From Persicobacter diffluens (lineage in GTDB: Bacteria; Bacteroidota; Bacteroidia; Cytophagales; Cyclobacteriaceae), in assembly GCF_036244895.1 (NCBI RefSeq), contig NZ_BQKE01000001.1:1674001-1738000 (forward strand): a DNA stretch of 64,000 bases. Direction: 5' to 3'. Made by a program: the position numbers and the translations under genes. Positions 1 to 8,360 of the stretch are shown here, in pieces; the first letter of the stretch is position 1, and the number at the start of each line of letters is the position of its first letter. Under the pieces are notes generated by a model that saw nothing but the letters and a program-made list of their open reading frames with translations, was not told the origin of the DNA and ran no database searches.

Positions 1-329
1 TTTTGAATATCCACTTCTCTGGTTTTTAGCTCAAATACTTCCTGCAGGCCCTGTTCTTCTTTGTCGGCATAATTGCCCGTTTTAATGTCCTCAACCAGTC
101 GGCGCATTTGTCTGCGCAAAGTTTCGGCTTCCTTATTCATTTTATTATAAACAGGCCAAAAGACTTCTGCATCCTGACTGCTCAGGTCAAGCTGTTCCGT
201 AAAATAAGCCACTTTATAATTGTGTATTTTCTCCCGGTTATTACCCTGGGCAAAGCTCAGCTGTATCGTGCTACAGAACATTAAAACGAAAATCGTTTTG
301 ATGCTATTGGTTATAAATTGACGTTTCAT
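1..329 (-). CDS. Partial periplasmic protein (5' part only), sigma-factor-linked
   Basis: Open frame on the minus strand with ATG at 329-327, running off the left edge of the window after about 109 codons. The protein begins with a clear signal peptide (basic start, hydrophobic stretch, SFAQ cleavage region) followed by a charged, probably helical segment with YFTEQLDLS and FWPVYNKMNKEAETLRRQM. It starts 2 bp after the stop of the anti-sigma-like gene, so it is the third gene of a sigma/anti-sigma/periplasmic operon. Small helical periplasmic proteins in this place are common in Bacteroidota and are usually unnamed; a sensor or Spy-like role is only inference. Confidence 0.75.
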   Translation of the reverse strand, partial: MKRQFITNSIKTIFVLMFCSTIQLSFAQGNNREKIHNYKVAYFTEQLDLSSQDAEVFWPVYNKMNKEAETLRRQMRRLVEDIKTGNYADKEEQGLQEVFELKTREVDIQ

Positions 330-330
330 T

Positions 331-732
331 TTAAAAAATGTCATTGGTATAGTGAAAGTAATCGATTTCATATTGTAAATCCTCCTCCGTGATTTTCATT
401 TTCAGATCCTGCTCCTCCATGGGTAGTGATTGGATCAATTCCTGTTCTTCAATATCCAGCCCAAGGGGCTGATTTTCTTCTCGCAGATAAGCATAAACTT
501 CTTCTGGGGAGAATTCGGGTGTTGTCAGTCGCTGGTGACCAAAAGGCCAGCTGATCAGCAGGGCCAGCGTTGCGGCAATGCTGATGGAAGCCGCCACCCT
601 GATGGCAGGATAATCCCATAGGGAGGGTTTTTCCTGCTGATGAATGCGCTGATCAATTTTTTCCGCTAATTGATTAAAATACCCATCCGGAGTGGAGTAG
701 GGGTTCTTTTTGGGAATATCTGAAAGTTTCAT
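331..732 (-). CDS. Probable anti-sigma factor-like membrane protein
   Basis: 133 residues. A cytoplasmic-looking N-terminus (KKNPYSTPDGYFNQLAEKI) is followed by one hydrophobic segment near residues 45-63 (VAASISIAATLALLISW) and an acidic C-terminal tail. The N-terminal 'NPY..P.GYF..L' start is common in Bacteroidota proteins encoded behind ECF sigma factors. The gene lies about 40 bp behind the ECF sigma gene and directly before a secreted protein, which supports a role in holding or releasing the sigma factor at the inner membrane. No zinc-binding ZAS motif is visible, so the assignment rests on layout and topology. Confidence 0.6.
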   Translation of the reverse strand: MKLSDIPKKNPYSTPDGYFNQLAEKIDQRIHQQEKPSLWDYPAIRVAASISIAATLALLISWPFGHQRLTTPEFSPEEVYAYLREENQPLGLDIEEQELIQSLPMEEQDLKMKITEEDLQYEIDYFHYTNDIF

Positions 733-771
733 AATGCCTTTATTGCTTTGAGGTTTCTAATCATCAATGGT

Positions 772-1392
772 TTAATGCTTTTCCAGTTGGGCTTCAATTT
801 TTTTTACCGCATGATGGTAGTTCGCTTTGCAGGCGCCCACGCTTTTTTCGGTAATGCGTGCAATGTCCTCATATTTCAAATTCTCATAATATTTCATATT
901 GAACACCAACTGTTGTTGCGGTGGAAGTCCTAATATAGCCTTGTGCAAGATCCTCTGAATTTCATCTCCATTAAAGGTGTTGCTGTGATCTATTTTTTGA
1001 ATAAGCTCATTTTCCGCCTCCATCCAGGGCAGAAAGTGGCGCTTTTTCTTTTTGCGTAAAAAGTTGAGGCATTCATTACTGGCAATTCTATAAATCCAGG
1101 TAAAAAGGGCGGCATCTCCACGGAATTGGTCAAAATTCCGGAAAACCTTTACAAATGTTTCCTGCGTAAGGTCATCCGCATCCTCATGATCCACCACCAT
1201 TTTTCTGATGTGCCAATACACCCTTTCCTGGTAATTTTCCACCAACTTGCGAAAGCCCAGCTCTCGCAGGTTGCATTGCTCAGATTTAAGGTGATAGAGG
1301 AGTGTTTCTTCTTTCAATGGAATATAAAAAATGATTTTTCCTTGGATGCGTTCAAAGTTAAAAGGTTTAACAGGCCAACTCAAAAAAATCAA
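772..1392 (-). CDS. RNA polymerase ECF-type sigma-70 factor
   Basis: Up to 206 residues. Region 2 is clear: FRKLVENYQERVYWHIRKMV, then DADDLTQETFVKVFRN and FTWIYRIASNECLNFLRKKK (-10 recognition). Region 4 follows: GLPPQQQLVFNMKYYENLKYEDIA with the helix-turn-helix SVGACKANYHHAVKKIE. No region 1.1 or 3, as usual for ECF factors. The first ~26 residues of the longest frame (ATG at 1392) look non-conserved; a TTG near residue 27 (LKEETLLYHLK) is an alternative start, so the N-terminus is uncertain. First gene of an operon with an anti-sigma-like gene. Target promoters cannot be inferred. Confidence 0.92.
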   Translation of the reverse strand: MIFLSWPVKPFNFERIQGKIIFYIPLKEETLLYHLKSEQCNLRELGFRKLVENYQERVYWHIRKMVVDHEDADDLTQETFVKVFRNFDQFRGDAALFTWIYRIASNECLNFLRKKKKRHFLPWMEAENELIQKIDHSNTFNGDEIQRILHKAILGLPPQQQLVFNMKYYENLKYEDIARITEKSVGACKANYHHAVKKIEAQLEKH

Positions 1393-1492
1393 TTTTTCTT
1401 TTTTGTTATAGGGCAGGAGGTGCTGTTAAAGGAATGCTCCTTTTTGGCAAGGTGTTTGAAATCAGTTAATTGTAAACATCAAAACCAAAACA

Positions 1493-2089
1493 ATGATTGA
1501 TTTCAGCGCATATCTAAACGGAGAGAAAAAAATTTCGAAAGAGGAAGTTAATGAATTGCCATTGTGCAGATACGAAGGGAAAATCGTGACGGTGTCCAGT
1601 CGGGAAGCATTAATGGAAGCCGTAAAAGATTTAGCGCAATATCATCGTATAGGTTTCGATACTGAGACGCGACCATCAACCCAAAAGGGGTTTTCCAATA
1701 GTGTGGCATTATTGCAATTGTCTACACCCAAAACTGCTTATCTGATTCACCTTCACAAAACCGGTTTTCCCATAGAACTACAGTGGTTAATGAGTAGTGC
1801 GGATCACTTGAAAGTGGGAATTGCGCTCTTAGATGATATCAGAGGTTTGCAGGAATATGCTGATTTTGAACCTCAGGGTTTTGTGGATTTAGCGGAGGTG
1901 GCAAAAGAGAAAGGTTTTCAACAAACCGGAGCAAGAAATTTAGCGGGTATTTTGATGGGCGTTAGAATTTCCAAAACGCAACAAACTTCAAATTGGGAGA
2001 AGTATCCCTTGAGTCAGGGGCAAAAATTTTATGCGGCTACAGATGCTTGGTTAGGCCCGGAATTATTGCAGCGATTCGAGCAAATTTAA
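1493..2089 (+). CDS. 3'-5' exonuclease, DEDDy family (RNase D-like)
   Basis: 198 residues forming a single exonuclease domain without the HRDC domain of true RNase D. The three exonuclease motifs are visible: FDTET (residues 55-59, metal-binding Asp and Glu), VGIALLDDIRGL around residues 108-119 (second Asp), and YAATDAWLG at 180-188 with the Y-x3-D arrangement of the DEDDy subgroup. The family removes nucleotides from 3' ends of RNA or DNA; the substrate here is unknown. It is divergent from the ECF sigma gene and followed by a good terminator, so it is probably monocistronic. Confidence 0.9.
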   Translation: MIDFSAYLNGEKKISKEEVNELPLCRYEGKIVTVSSREALMEAVKDLAQYHRIGFDTETRPSTQKGFSNSVALLQLSTPKTAYLIHLHKTGFPIELQWLMSSADHLKVGIALLDDIRGLQEYADFEPQGFVDLAEVAKEKGFQQTGARNLAGILMGVRISKTQQTSNWEKYPLSQGQKFYAATDAWLGPELLQRFEQI

Positions 2090-2121
2090 GTTATAATAGT
2101 AAAGTAAAAGAATATACTAAA

Positions 2122-2146
2122 GGCGACCAATTTGGTCGCCCTTTTT
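2122..2146 (+). terminator. Intrinsic terminator after the exonuclease gene
   Basis: Stem GGCGACC (2122-2128) pairs with GGTCGCC (2134-2140), followed by CTTTTTATT. It lies 33 bp after the exonuclease stop codon. Confidence 0.85.
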
Positions 2147-2161
2147 ATTGTATCAGACAAG

Positions 2162-2383
2162 TCAGGAAGTGTGGTAATCGTATGCAACGATTCGGACGCA
2201 CAATTTTTTTTCCAAGTTTTGTACTTTTTTCAATTCCTCATCGGTTAACTGGGCGGGTTTTGGAGGGGTATAGTAGGCCAAAAGCGTTTTGCCTGTTTCT
2301 TTTTCCAGCGCTTTGATTTTTTTCAGATCTTTCTCGGATAAATAATCCGCATACTTTCTTTCGAATTCCGGTAAATCTTCCAT
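2162..2383 (-). CDS. Small hypothetical protein
   Basis: 73 residues, soluble and Lys/Glu-rich. The sequence has a plausible protein pattern: an acidic N-terminus (MEDLPEFERKYADYL), a helical part (KDLKKIKALEKETGKTLLAYY), a proline-rich turn (TPPKPAQLTDEELKKV) and a hydrophobic end (LCVRIVAYDYHTS). No family is recognised with certainty. It converges on the exonuclease gene and is divergent from the GT9 gene. Composition argues that it is real rather than a shadow, as nothing overlaps it on the other strand. Confidence 0.6.
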   Translation of the reverse strand: MEDLPEFERKYADYLSEKDLKKIKALEKETGKTLLAYYTPPKPAQLTDEELKKVQNLEKKLCVRIVAYDYHTS

Positions 2384-2513
2384 GAAATTGAATGGTTATG
2401 GTGTTGATAATGTTTGTTTGATTATTGTTCTATCATAATATTCGAGTTGCGGAAGTTTTTTGTTTTCACATCGGGATTTTTATTTCCTAACCTGATTGAT
2501 CAGAAATTTCCTG

Positions 2514-2521
2514 TATATTTG
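2514..2521 (+). promoter_or_regulatory. Sigma-A -7 box very close to the GT9 start codon
   Basis: TATATTTG matches the Bacteroidetes -7 consensus TAnnTTTG and ends 5 bp before the ATG at 2527. A TTG at 2496-2498 is only 15 bp upstream, so the -33 part is weak. If the box is used, the mRNA would be leaderless or nearly so. Confidence 0.45.
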
Positions 2522-2526
2522 ACGCC

Positions 2527-3573
2527 ATGAATCAGAAAAATCCCAAATTTTTGGTCATGCAGTCCGCATTTATAGGAGATGTCATTCTCACCACGGCTGC
2601 ATTGGAAAAATTGCATCTATATTATCCCCACGCACAAATCGATTTTTTAGTAAGAAAAGGCAATGAAGGCTTGGTGAAAGATCACCCTTTCTTAAAAAAA
2701 GTATACGTTTTCGATAAGAAAGGTGGGAAATTCAAAGAAATGCGACGTTTGATCAGTGAGATCAGGGCGGAAGAATATGATAAGGTGATTAATTTCCAGC
2801 GCTTTTTCTCATCCGGATTGATGGCGGCCGCATCCGGTGCAAAGGAAATCATTGGTTTTAAAAAGAATCCATTGTCCAGTGCATTTGATGTGAAAGGGGA
2901 ACACCACTTTTCCAGTATGGACTCGGACTATTATATACATGAAGTAGAACGGAATCAGGCTTTGTTAGCAGCTTTTACTGATGATGAAAAAAATCAGCCT
3001 AAGCTGTATCCCACTAAGGAGGATTACGAAAAAGTAGCACCTTATAAAAACAGCGATTATGTTTGTATGGCGCCTACCAGCGTTTGGTTTACTAAGCAGT
3101 TTCCTGCGGAGCGTTGGGTGGAATTGATGGATAAAATGCCTGCAGATCTGACGATTTATCTTTTAGGAGCTCCTTCGGATAAAGACGTTTGTGAGCAATT
3201 AAAAAATCAGGCTAGGCATCCCCATATTGTGAACCTGGCAGGTGCTTTACCTTTGTTAGCATCGGCGGCATTGATGAAAGATGCTTTGTTGAATTATGTG
3301 AATGATTCAGCCCCCATGCATTTATGTTCAGCCATGAATGCCCCGACGGTGGCGATTTATTGTTCTACCGTTCCGGCTTTTGGTTACGGGCCCTTGGCGG
3401 ATTTTAATCGCATCGTAGAGGTGGAAAAGCCTTTGGAGTGTCGACCTTGTGGCGTTCACGGGCATAAAAAATGTCCGAAAGGACACTTTAAATGTGGTTT
3501 TGATATTGAAATGAATGCTTTGCTGAAAGCTTTGGAGGAAGCGAAAGCCTGGCGTTCTGATTTAATGGCGTAA
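2527..3573 (+). CDS. Glycosyltransferase family 9 (heptosyltransferase-like)
   Basis: 348 residues with the two-Rossmann-domain GT-B pattern of GT9. The N-terminus KFLVMQSAFIGDVILTTAAL is the typical heptosyltransferase start, and the C-terminal half has APTSVWFTKQFPAERW and the donor-site region NDSAPMHLCSAMNAPTVAIY. GT9 enzymes add heptose or related sugars to lipopolysaccharide at the inner face of the inner membrane. A Cys cluster near the C-terminus (CRPCGVHGHKKCPKGHFKC) is seen in many family members. Its TAA overlaps the ATG of murI (TAATG), so the two are translationally coupled. The exact sugar is not predictable. Confidence 0.9.
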   Translation: MNQKNPKFLVMQSAFIGDVILTTAALEKLHLYYPHAQIDFLVRKGNEGLVKDHPFLKKVYVFDKKGGKFKEMRRLISEIRAEEYDKVINFQRFFSSGLMAAASGAKEIIGFKKNPLSSAFDVKGEHHFSSMDSDYYIHEVERNQALLAAFTDDEKNQPKLYPTKEDYEKVAPYKNSDYVCMAPTSVWFTKQFPAERWVELMDKMPADLTIYLLGAPSDKDVCEQLKNQARHPHIVNLAGALPLLASAALMKDALLNYVNDSAPMHLCSAMNAPTVAIYCSTVPAFGYGPLADFNRIVEVEKPLECRPCGVHGHKKCPKGHFKCGFDIEMNALLKALEEAKAWRSDLMA

Positions 3574-4385
3574 TGGATAATAAAAACCAACCAATTGGCA
3601 TTTTTGATTCTGGTATCGGAGGGCTGACAGTGGCCAAGGCGATCAAAGAAGTGTTGCCTCAGGAGCGTATTGTTTATTTCGGGGATACAGCACATTTGCC
3701 CTATGGGGAAAAGTCTACGGCGGCCCTGCAGGCTTATGCCATTAAGATTTGCAATGTGCTGTTGAGCATGTCCTGTAAAATGATCGTGATTGCCTGTAAT
3801 TCTGCCTCTGCCGCGGCTTTTGATTTGGTGAAGGAGTATGTAGGCTCGAAAGCGGTGGTGATGAATGTGATTGACCCGGTGGTGGATTATGTAGTAGAGC
3901 ATTATCCGGATCAAACCGTAGGGCTCATCGGTACGCGCCAAACGATTTCCTCCAATATTTATCGCCAGCGAATACACCATTTCCAAAAAGGAGTTAGTCT
4001 GAAATCATTGGCGACTCCTTTATTGGCGGGTATGATTGAAGAAGGCTTTCACCATAATCAGATTTCTCGCTCGGTGATTAATGAATACCTGAGCCAAAAA
4101 GAGTTGGCGGACATTCGTTCTTTGATTCTGGGTTGTACTCACTATCCTTTGATCAAGGATGAAGTGGAGGACTTTTATAAAGGGAAGGTGGATGTGATAG
4201 ATTCCCCGGCGATTGTGGCAGCCGCTATTAAGGATAAATTACTTGAACAGGGGATTCTAAGGAATCAGAAGCCGGCTCGTCAGGATTATTTCATGGTGTC
4301 GGATTATACCCAGTCTTTTGAAATGAGTTCAGCCCTGTTTTTTGGTGAAAGTGTTCAGCTCAACAAATACCCGCTTTGGGAATAA
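3573..4385 (+). CDS. murI: Glutamate racemase
   Basis: 270 residues, normal family length. MurI converts L- to D-glutamate for peptidoglycan without a cofactor, using two cysteines. Both are present: Cys75 in IACNSAS and Cys189 in LGCTHYPL, with the N-terminal GIFDSGIGGLTV (Asp12, Ser13) and the PYG motif after GDTAHL. It starts on the last base of the GT9 gene and is followed 1 bp later by the HDAC-family gene, so the three form an operon. Confidence 0.97.
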   Translation: MDNKNQPIGIFDSGIGGLTVAKAIKEVLPQERIVYFGDTAHLPYGEKSTAALQAYAIKICNVLLSMSCKMIVIACNSASAAAFDLVKEYVGSKAVVMNVIDPVVDYVVEHYPDQTVGLIGTRQTISSNIYRQRIHHFQKGVSLKSLATPLLAGMIEEGFHHNQISRSVINEYLSQKELADIRSLILGCTHYPLIKDEVEDFYKGKVDVIDSPAIVAAAIKDKLLEQGILRNQKPARQDYFMVSDYTQSFEMSSALFFGESVQLNKYPLWE

Positions 4386-4386
4386 T

Positions 4387-5289
4387 ATGCTCAAAATTGC
4401 CTTTGATCAATCTTTTATTTTGCCACTTCCGGAAGGTCACCGGTTCCCCATGGCCAAATATGAATTGCTTCCCCAGCAGCTGTTGTATGAAGGAACGGTA
4501 AAAGAAGAGAATTTTTTTGTTCCTGAAATAGATGCTAGCCCATGGATTAGTCAAACGCATCAGGCTGATTATTTGGAGCGATTGGTCTCTGGAAAACTAA
4601 GCAAGGCCGAAATTCGTCGTTCCGGATTTCCATGGAGCAGAGAAATGGTAGAACGGGAATTTTTACTGGCTGCCGGTACGGTACAAGCCACGAAATTTGC
4701 TCTGAACTACGGCCTGGCCATGAATATTGCCGGAGGAACGCACCATGCTTATTCAGACCGGGGAGAGGGCTTTTGCCTCTTAAATGATCAGGCGATCGCG
4801 GCTCAATACCTTATTCAGGAGAAAGGATTCACGCGGGTATTAATTCTGGACCTGGATGTGCACCAGGGAAATGGCACAGCGGAAATTTTTCAAAATGAAG
4901 ATAGGGTCTTTACTTTTTCCATGCATGGCGAAAAGAATTATCCGATGCATAAGGAAAAGTCTGATCTGGATGTGGCATGCCCCGATGGAATGGAAGATGC
5001 CGCCTACTTAGCTTTGTTGGAGGAAAAGCTGTTGGAGGTACTGGATACTTTTCGTCCAGAATTCGTTTTTTTTCAATCCGGGGTGGATGTGCTGGCTTCT
5101 GATAAATTAGGTCGACTGGCCTTAAGCATGGACGGCTGTCGGCGTCGGGATGCCATGGTGTTGCAAAATTGTTATCAAAGAAGTTTGCCTGTCATGATTT
5201 CCATGGGTGGCGGCTATTCCGAGAATGTATCCACCATTGTTAATGCGCATGCGAATACTTACCGTTTGGCTCAGGAAATTTATTTTTAA
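4387..5289 (+). CDS. Histone deacetylase superfamily protein (AcuC/HDAC-like)
   Basis: 300 residues. Active-site motifs of zinc-dependent deacetylases are present: GGTHHAYSDRGEGFCLLND (paired His at 119-120), LDLDVHQGNGT (Asp157 and His159 as zinc ligands), QSGVDVL with the third ligand Asp, and SMGGGYSE. Substrates of bacterial members include acetylated proteins, polyamines and small amides; this one is undefined. ATG at 4387 follows the murI stop by 1 bp; a longer frame starting inside murI is unlikely. The stop codon TAA (5287-5289) is itself part of the first bases of a dispersed repeat. Confidence 0.9.
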   Translation: MLKIAFDQSFILPLPEGHRFPMAKYELLPQQLLYEGTVKEENFFVPEIDASPWISQTHQADYLERLVSGKLSKAEIRRSGFPWSREMVEREFLLAAGTVQATKFALNYGLAMNIAGGTHHAYSDRGEGFCLLNDQAIAAQYLIQEKGFTRVLILDLDVHQGNGTAEIFQNEDRVFTFSMHGEKNYPMHKEKSDLDVACPDGMEDAAYLALLEEKLLEVLDTFRPEFVFFQSGVDVLASDKLGRLALSMDGCRRRDAMVLQNCYQRSLPVMISMGGGYSENVSTIVNAHANTYRLAQEIYF

Positions 5290-5505
5290 GCCGAATTAAT
5301 AGGCTCAGATGTAGTAAATACTAAATCGTCTATTGTGAGGGTGTTGTGATTGATTTTGCTGATTTTTTAGCCGTTTAAATTTGCGGGACGATTCTTTCTC
5401 TTCAATCATCGGCTTTGTTAGGAAAAATTAGAGGTAGGTAAAATTTTTTCATTTTTCTCAATTTCACGGCTTTTCCTAAAACATTCAAATGAAGAGATCT
5501 TAGTA
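5286..5505. repeat. Dispersed ~220-bp element, copy 1 (forward, degenerate)
   Basis: Starts with TTAAGCCGAATTAATAGGCT at the HDAC stop codon. The rest aligns loosely with the intact copies at 24217 and 33160: the ..CTTTGTTAGGAAAAATT..TTTTTTCATTTTTCTC part corresponds to their ..TTCGTTGGAAAAA..CCATCATTTTTTCCGCC part. The right inverted end is not recognisable. The right boundary is approximate. Confidence 0.5.
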
Positions 5506-5699
5506 AGATCCAGTTCCATAAGAGGTTCTTTTTGGTTTGACTGCTTGTTAATAGTCAGGCTACGGTTTTTTACGGTAAAGACTTTATAAGGCAAAATCTA
5601 TTTTTATCAACAGTCGGTCTTGGTCAATTGGTGAAAAACCAACGACGATGCTGCTGAAGAGATTTATCCTATCATTATTTTCTTCTATTTTCTCCCATT

Positions 5700-5918
5700 A
5701 TCAATTATCGCCTTGATGGATTACGGAAGAAGGTTTGGTGACTCTCCGGAATTGATCATCGCCTTGATTTTTGCTTCCTTTTTTATCAACGAAGCTGAAG
5801 AAAAAGCGAGCTTGCCCAAATTGGGGTAGTCAATAAATTAGGAAGTGTAATCTTATTGTGTTGAAAATGAGTAGTCTGAGTTGGGTTGATGAATTTGGCG
5901 GGGAATAACTCGGCTTAA
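5700..5918. repeat. Dispersed ~220-bp element, copy 2 (reverse, degenerate)
   Basis: The centre ATCAACGAAGCTGAAG..GCTTGCCCAAATTGGGG matches the reverse-orientation copies at 46655 and 54174. The end GGCGGGGAATAACTCGGCTTAA matches their GGCGGTGAATAATTCGGGTT end and closes with TTAA at 5915-5918. The left boundary is unclear. Confidence 0.55.
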
Positions 5919-5947
5919 AGATTGGTTAATAAATAAAATGTATTGAA

Positions 5948-6029
5948 TAGCCGATAGAGTTTTTTATGAGAAAGCCCTTTTTGCGCCTTTTAGCTGCAAG
6001 CGTATATAAGCATGAATAATTCGGCCTAA
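5948..6029. repeat. Dispersed element, copy 3 (forward, right part only)
   Basis: TTTTGCGCCTTTTAGCTGCA followed by AAGCATGAATAATTCGGCCTAA matches the right end of the forward copies. About 80 bp are present, comparable to the internally deleted copy at 34046. The insertion sequence begins 10 bp further right. Confidence 0.55.
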
Positions 6030-6063
6030 GTCAGATTACAATACTCCGTAGAGTTTTGAGCTA

Positions 6064-6093
6064 TTGTAAAAAAAATGGTGACCTGTATATTTG
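6064..6093 (+). promoter_or_regulatory. Sigma-A promoter of the transposase gene
   Basis: TTG (6064-6066), 19-bp spacer, TATATTTG (6086-6093): a very good match to the Bacteroidetes TTG-N19-TAnnTTTG promoter. It lies inside the left end of the IS, 72 bp before the transposase ATG. Confidence 0.75.
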
Positions 6094-6165
6094 TATCGCC
6101 AAACACCAACATACTAAGTCACCATCAAGAGCATCGAAACACTCCTAGCGCAAATATTCCATAAA

Positions 6166-7329
6166 ATGTTAGACATTAACAAATGGGAGAGGGATTTCAT
6201 GATAGAAAATTTGAAAGGACTACTGTCTTTCCGTGGTCGTAATAATTTCACCAACATGAGTCGGTATCTGCGGTACAATGAGGCCACGATTAGATCATGG
6301 TATGAAAAATATTTCAATTACCTTTTTTTCAATATTGAGCTCATTAAGACACTTAAAGATGAATTGCGCATCATTGCCTTTGATCCAAGTTATGTTTCCA
6401 AAAGTGGTCAACTCACCCCAGGTTTAGGGTACTTTTGGTCAGGCTGCGATAATTCAACAAAAAGAGGTCTAGAAATTACTGGAATAGCAAGTGTTGGCCT
6501 CGAAAGTAAAACCGCAATGCATTTAGAGGCCCATCAAACCTTTAAGAGTGAGGACGAGTCATTTAATTTGCTGACCTTTTATGCCAATTTGATTTTGTCA
6601 AATGTTGAATTGTACAAGCAAGTATCAGATAGTGTGGTTGTTGATGCTTACTTTTCGCGCTTTACATTCGTCGATCCAATAGTAGAAAAAGGGTTTATTG
6701 TCATTAGTAAATTGGCTAAAAACGCATTTCTTCGTTACAGAAATACCGAACCACCTACCGGAAAAAGAGGGCGACCCAAGGTCTATGGAGAAAAAGTGAA
6801 ATTTAATAATCTTGACCAAAGACACTTTACACTATGTTTCAAAAATGAAAACTCGGAGGCTTTCGAAGCAGAGGTTCATAGTAAAAGTCTTAAACGATGG
6901 ATCAAGTGTGTGGTCGTCGTTACTGAGCTTGACAATGGGAAAACCAGACGAGAAATTTTATTCAGTACAGACATTAATCAAAGCGGTTCCGCAATAATTG
7001 AGCGTTATCGACTTCGATTTCAAATTGAGTTTCTATTTCGAGATGCCAAACAATTCACCGGTTTGACTCACTGCCAAGCAAGGAGTAAAAATAAGATACA
7101 TAATCACATCAATATGTCCCTAACGGCGGTGTCCGTGGCAAAAGCGCTTCACTATTTTGATAATAAAACCGAAGAAAAGGAACCCTTCTCATTATCAAGT
7201 ATTAAGATGCTATATTTTAATCGAAACTATATCCAAAGAATATTTAAAGGGTTCGGGATTGCCCCCGAACCGTACAATAATTCAGAGCAAATGCTCCAAA
7301 TAGAGAGATTTGGCTGTATTGCGGCCTAA
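6166..7329 (+). CDS. IS4-family DDE transposase
   Basis: 387 residues. The DDE domain is recognisable: first Asp in IIAFDPSYV, second Asp in VVVDAYFSR, and the Y-x2-R-x3-E-x6-K signature (YRLRFQIEFLFRDAK) holding the catalytic Glu. The beta-strand insertion between the second Asp and the Glu is normal for IS4. The frame upstream of the ATG remains open for about 16 codons back to a TAA and reads like protein (SIETLLAQIFHK), so a rare start codon further upstream is possible. The transposase mobilises only its own element. Confidence 0.95.
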   Translation: MLDINKWERDFMIENLKGLLSFRGRNNFTNMSRYLRYNEATIRSWYEKYFNYLFFNIELIKTLKDELRIIAFDPSYVSKSGQLTPGLGYFWSGCDNSTKRGLEITGIASVGLESKTAMHLEAHQTFKSEDESFNLLTFYANLILSNVELYKQVSDSVVVDAYFSRFTFVDPIVEKGFIVISKLAKNAFLRYRNTEPPTGKRGRPKVYGEKVKFNNLDQRHFTLCFKNENSEAFEAEVHSKSLKRWIKCVVVVTELDNGKTRREILFSTDINQSGSAIIERYRLRFQIEFLFRDAKQFTGLTHCQARSKNKIHNHINMSLTAVSVAKALHYFDNKTEEKEPFSLSSIKMLYFNRNYIQRIFKGFGIAPEPYNNSEQMLQIERFGCIAA

Positions 7330-7476
7330 TTCTTTACGGAGTATTGAGATTAGAATGAGTGATGGAATGTACTTTTTAAGTCATTTATATAAAATCTTTT
7401 TGTTTTGTCCCTTTGGGAGAATCCTTTCAGGAATGATTACAGTTTATTAAATAGAATTGTAAATAAATATGAATCC

Positions 7477-8241
7477 ATGATCGAGCAAGAATCCAAAATA
7501 TTTTACAAAAGCCTGATATATACATTTGGCTTCGTTTCTCTATTGTGGGTAGTTCGGATTTTTGAATGGATAATGGGTCTGGACTTGGGCTTTTTGGGTA
7601 TTTTACCCAGAACACTGAATGGTTCTATTGGGGTTATTACCTCTCCATTAGTGCATGGTGGATTTATGCATTTGTTATCCAATACTTTTCCCTTACTGGT
7701 TTTGGGTATTGGCCTTTTTTATTTTTATGAGCAAATCGCCAAACAGGTTTTCATCTGGATTTATCTGGTGACAGGTCTTTGGGTTTGGATGATTGCGCGT
7801 AGTGCCTACCATATTGGAGCCAGTGGGGTGGTGTATGGCTTAGTGGCTTTTATGTTTTTTTCGGGTTTGCTGAGAAAAGATTCGAAATCCGTTGCCATTT
7901 CTTTATCCGTCTTTTTTCTATATGGAGGGATGGTTTACGGGGTGTTGCCTACAGATCCTTCCGTTTCCTGGGAAAGTCATTTATTAGGTTCTTTTGCAGG
8001 TATAGTGGCCGCCATTCACTATCGGAATGTACCAGTCAGAATGTTGGATGGAAGTATTCCTACACAGGTAGTACATTCAGAGGTAGATCCAGCGCCTAAA
8101 GATCTGTTTGAAACTAAGGAAGTTCCCTTTTTTTATAACGCTTCAGATAATGTGAACTATCAGTATTCCTTTAAGTCCAAGGTTAAGTCCCAAAAAAACA
8201 TTCCTCCCACCACACCCCATGCTGGGAATGAAGAAAGTTAA
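7477..8241 (+). CDS. Rhomboid-family intramembrane serine protease
   Basis: 254 residues from the ATG at 7477; the frame is open back to a TTG at 7405, which would add 24 residues. It has six or so membrane segments. Catalytic signatures are clear: HGGFMHLLSN (conserved His and Asn), GASGVVYG with the nucleophile Ser in GxSG, and the catalytic His in SWESHLLGSFAG. It cleaves membrane proteins within the bilayer; the substrate is unknown. A cytoplasmic Lys-rich tail follows the last segment. The IS target duplication ends about 125 bp upstream, so the IS may have displaced the native promoter. A terminator follows. Confidence 0.9.
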   Translation: MIEQESKIFYKSLIYTFGFVSLLWVVRIFEWIMGLDLGFLGILPRTLNGSIGVITSPLVHGGFMHLLSNTFPLLVLGIGLFYFYEQIAKQVFIWIYLVTGLWVWMIARSAYHIGASGVVYGLVAFMFFSGLLRKDSKSVAISLSVFFLYGGMVYGVLPTDPSVSWESHLLGSFAGIVAAIHYRNVPVRMLDGSIPTQVVHSEVDPAPKDLFETKEVPFFYNASDNVNYQYSFKSKVKSQKNIPPTTPHAGNEES

Positions 8242-8319
8242 AAGCTTTCAGACTCTTGTAAAAATTACGGTGGTATTTTAAATAAGGGACTTTTTTTATT
8301 ATTATTGCCCTCTCGATTA

Positions 8320-8340
8320 GGTGCGGGGCGCACCTTATTT
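8320..8340 (+). terminator. Intrinsic terminator after the rhomboid gene
   Basis: GGTGCG (8320-8325), loop GGG, CGCACC (8329-8334), followed by TTATTTTT. Confidence 0.7.
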
Positions 8341-8360
8341 TTAATACTAAATGATTAACC

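Larger units (their letters stand above)
6039..7346 (+). mobile_element. IS4-family insertion sequence, complete, 1308 bp
   Basis: Terminal inverted repeats CAATACTCCGTAGAG (6039-6053) and the complement of CTTTACGGAGTATTG (7332-7346) match at 14 of 15 positions. The 6-bp direct repeat AGATTA flanks the element at 6033-6038 and 7347-7352, a target-site duplication. One transposase gene with the IS4-family YREK signature lies inside, with its own promoter. Intact ends, intact duplication and an uninterrupted transposase suggest a recent insertion. The IS group within IS4/IS701-like elements is not assigned. Confidence 0.93.

Noticed and set aside
7405..7476. TTG start 24 codons upstream of the rhomboid ATG
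   Set aside because: Possible, but the ATG at 7477 gives a normal cytoplasmic N-terminus before the first membrane helix; noted in the entry rather than used.
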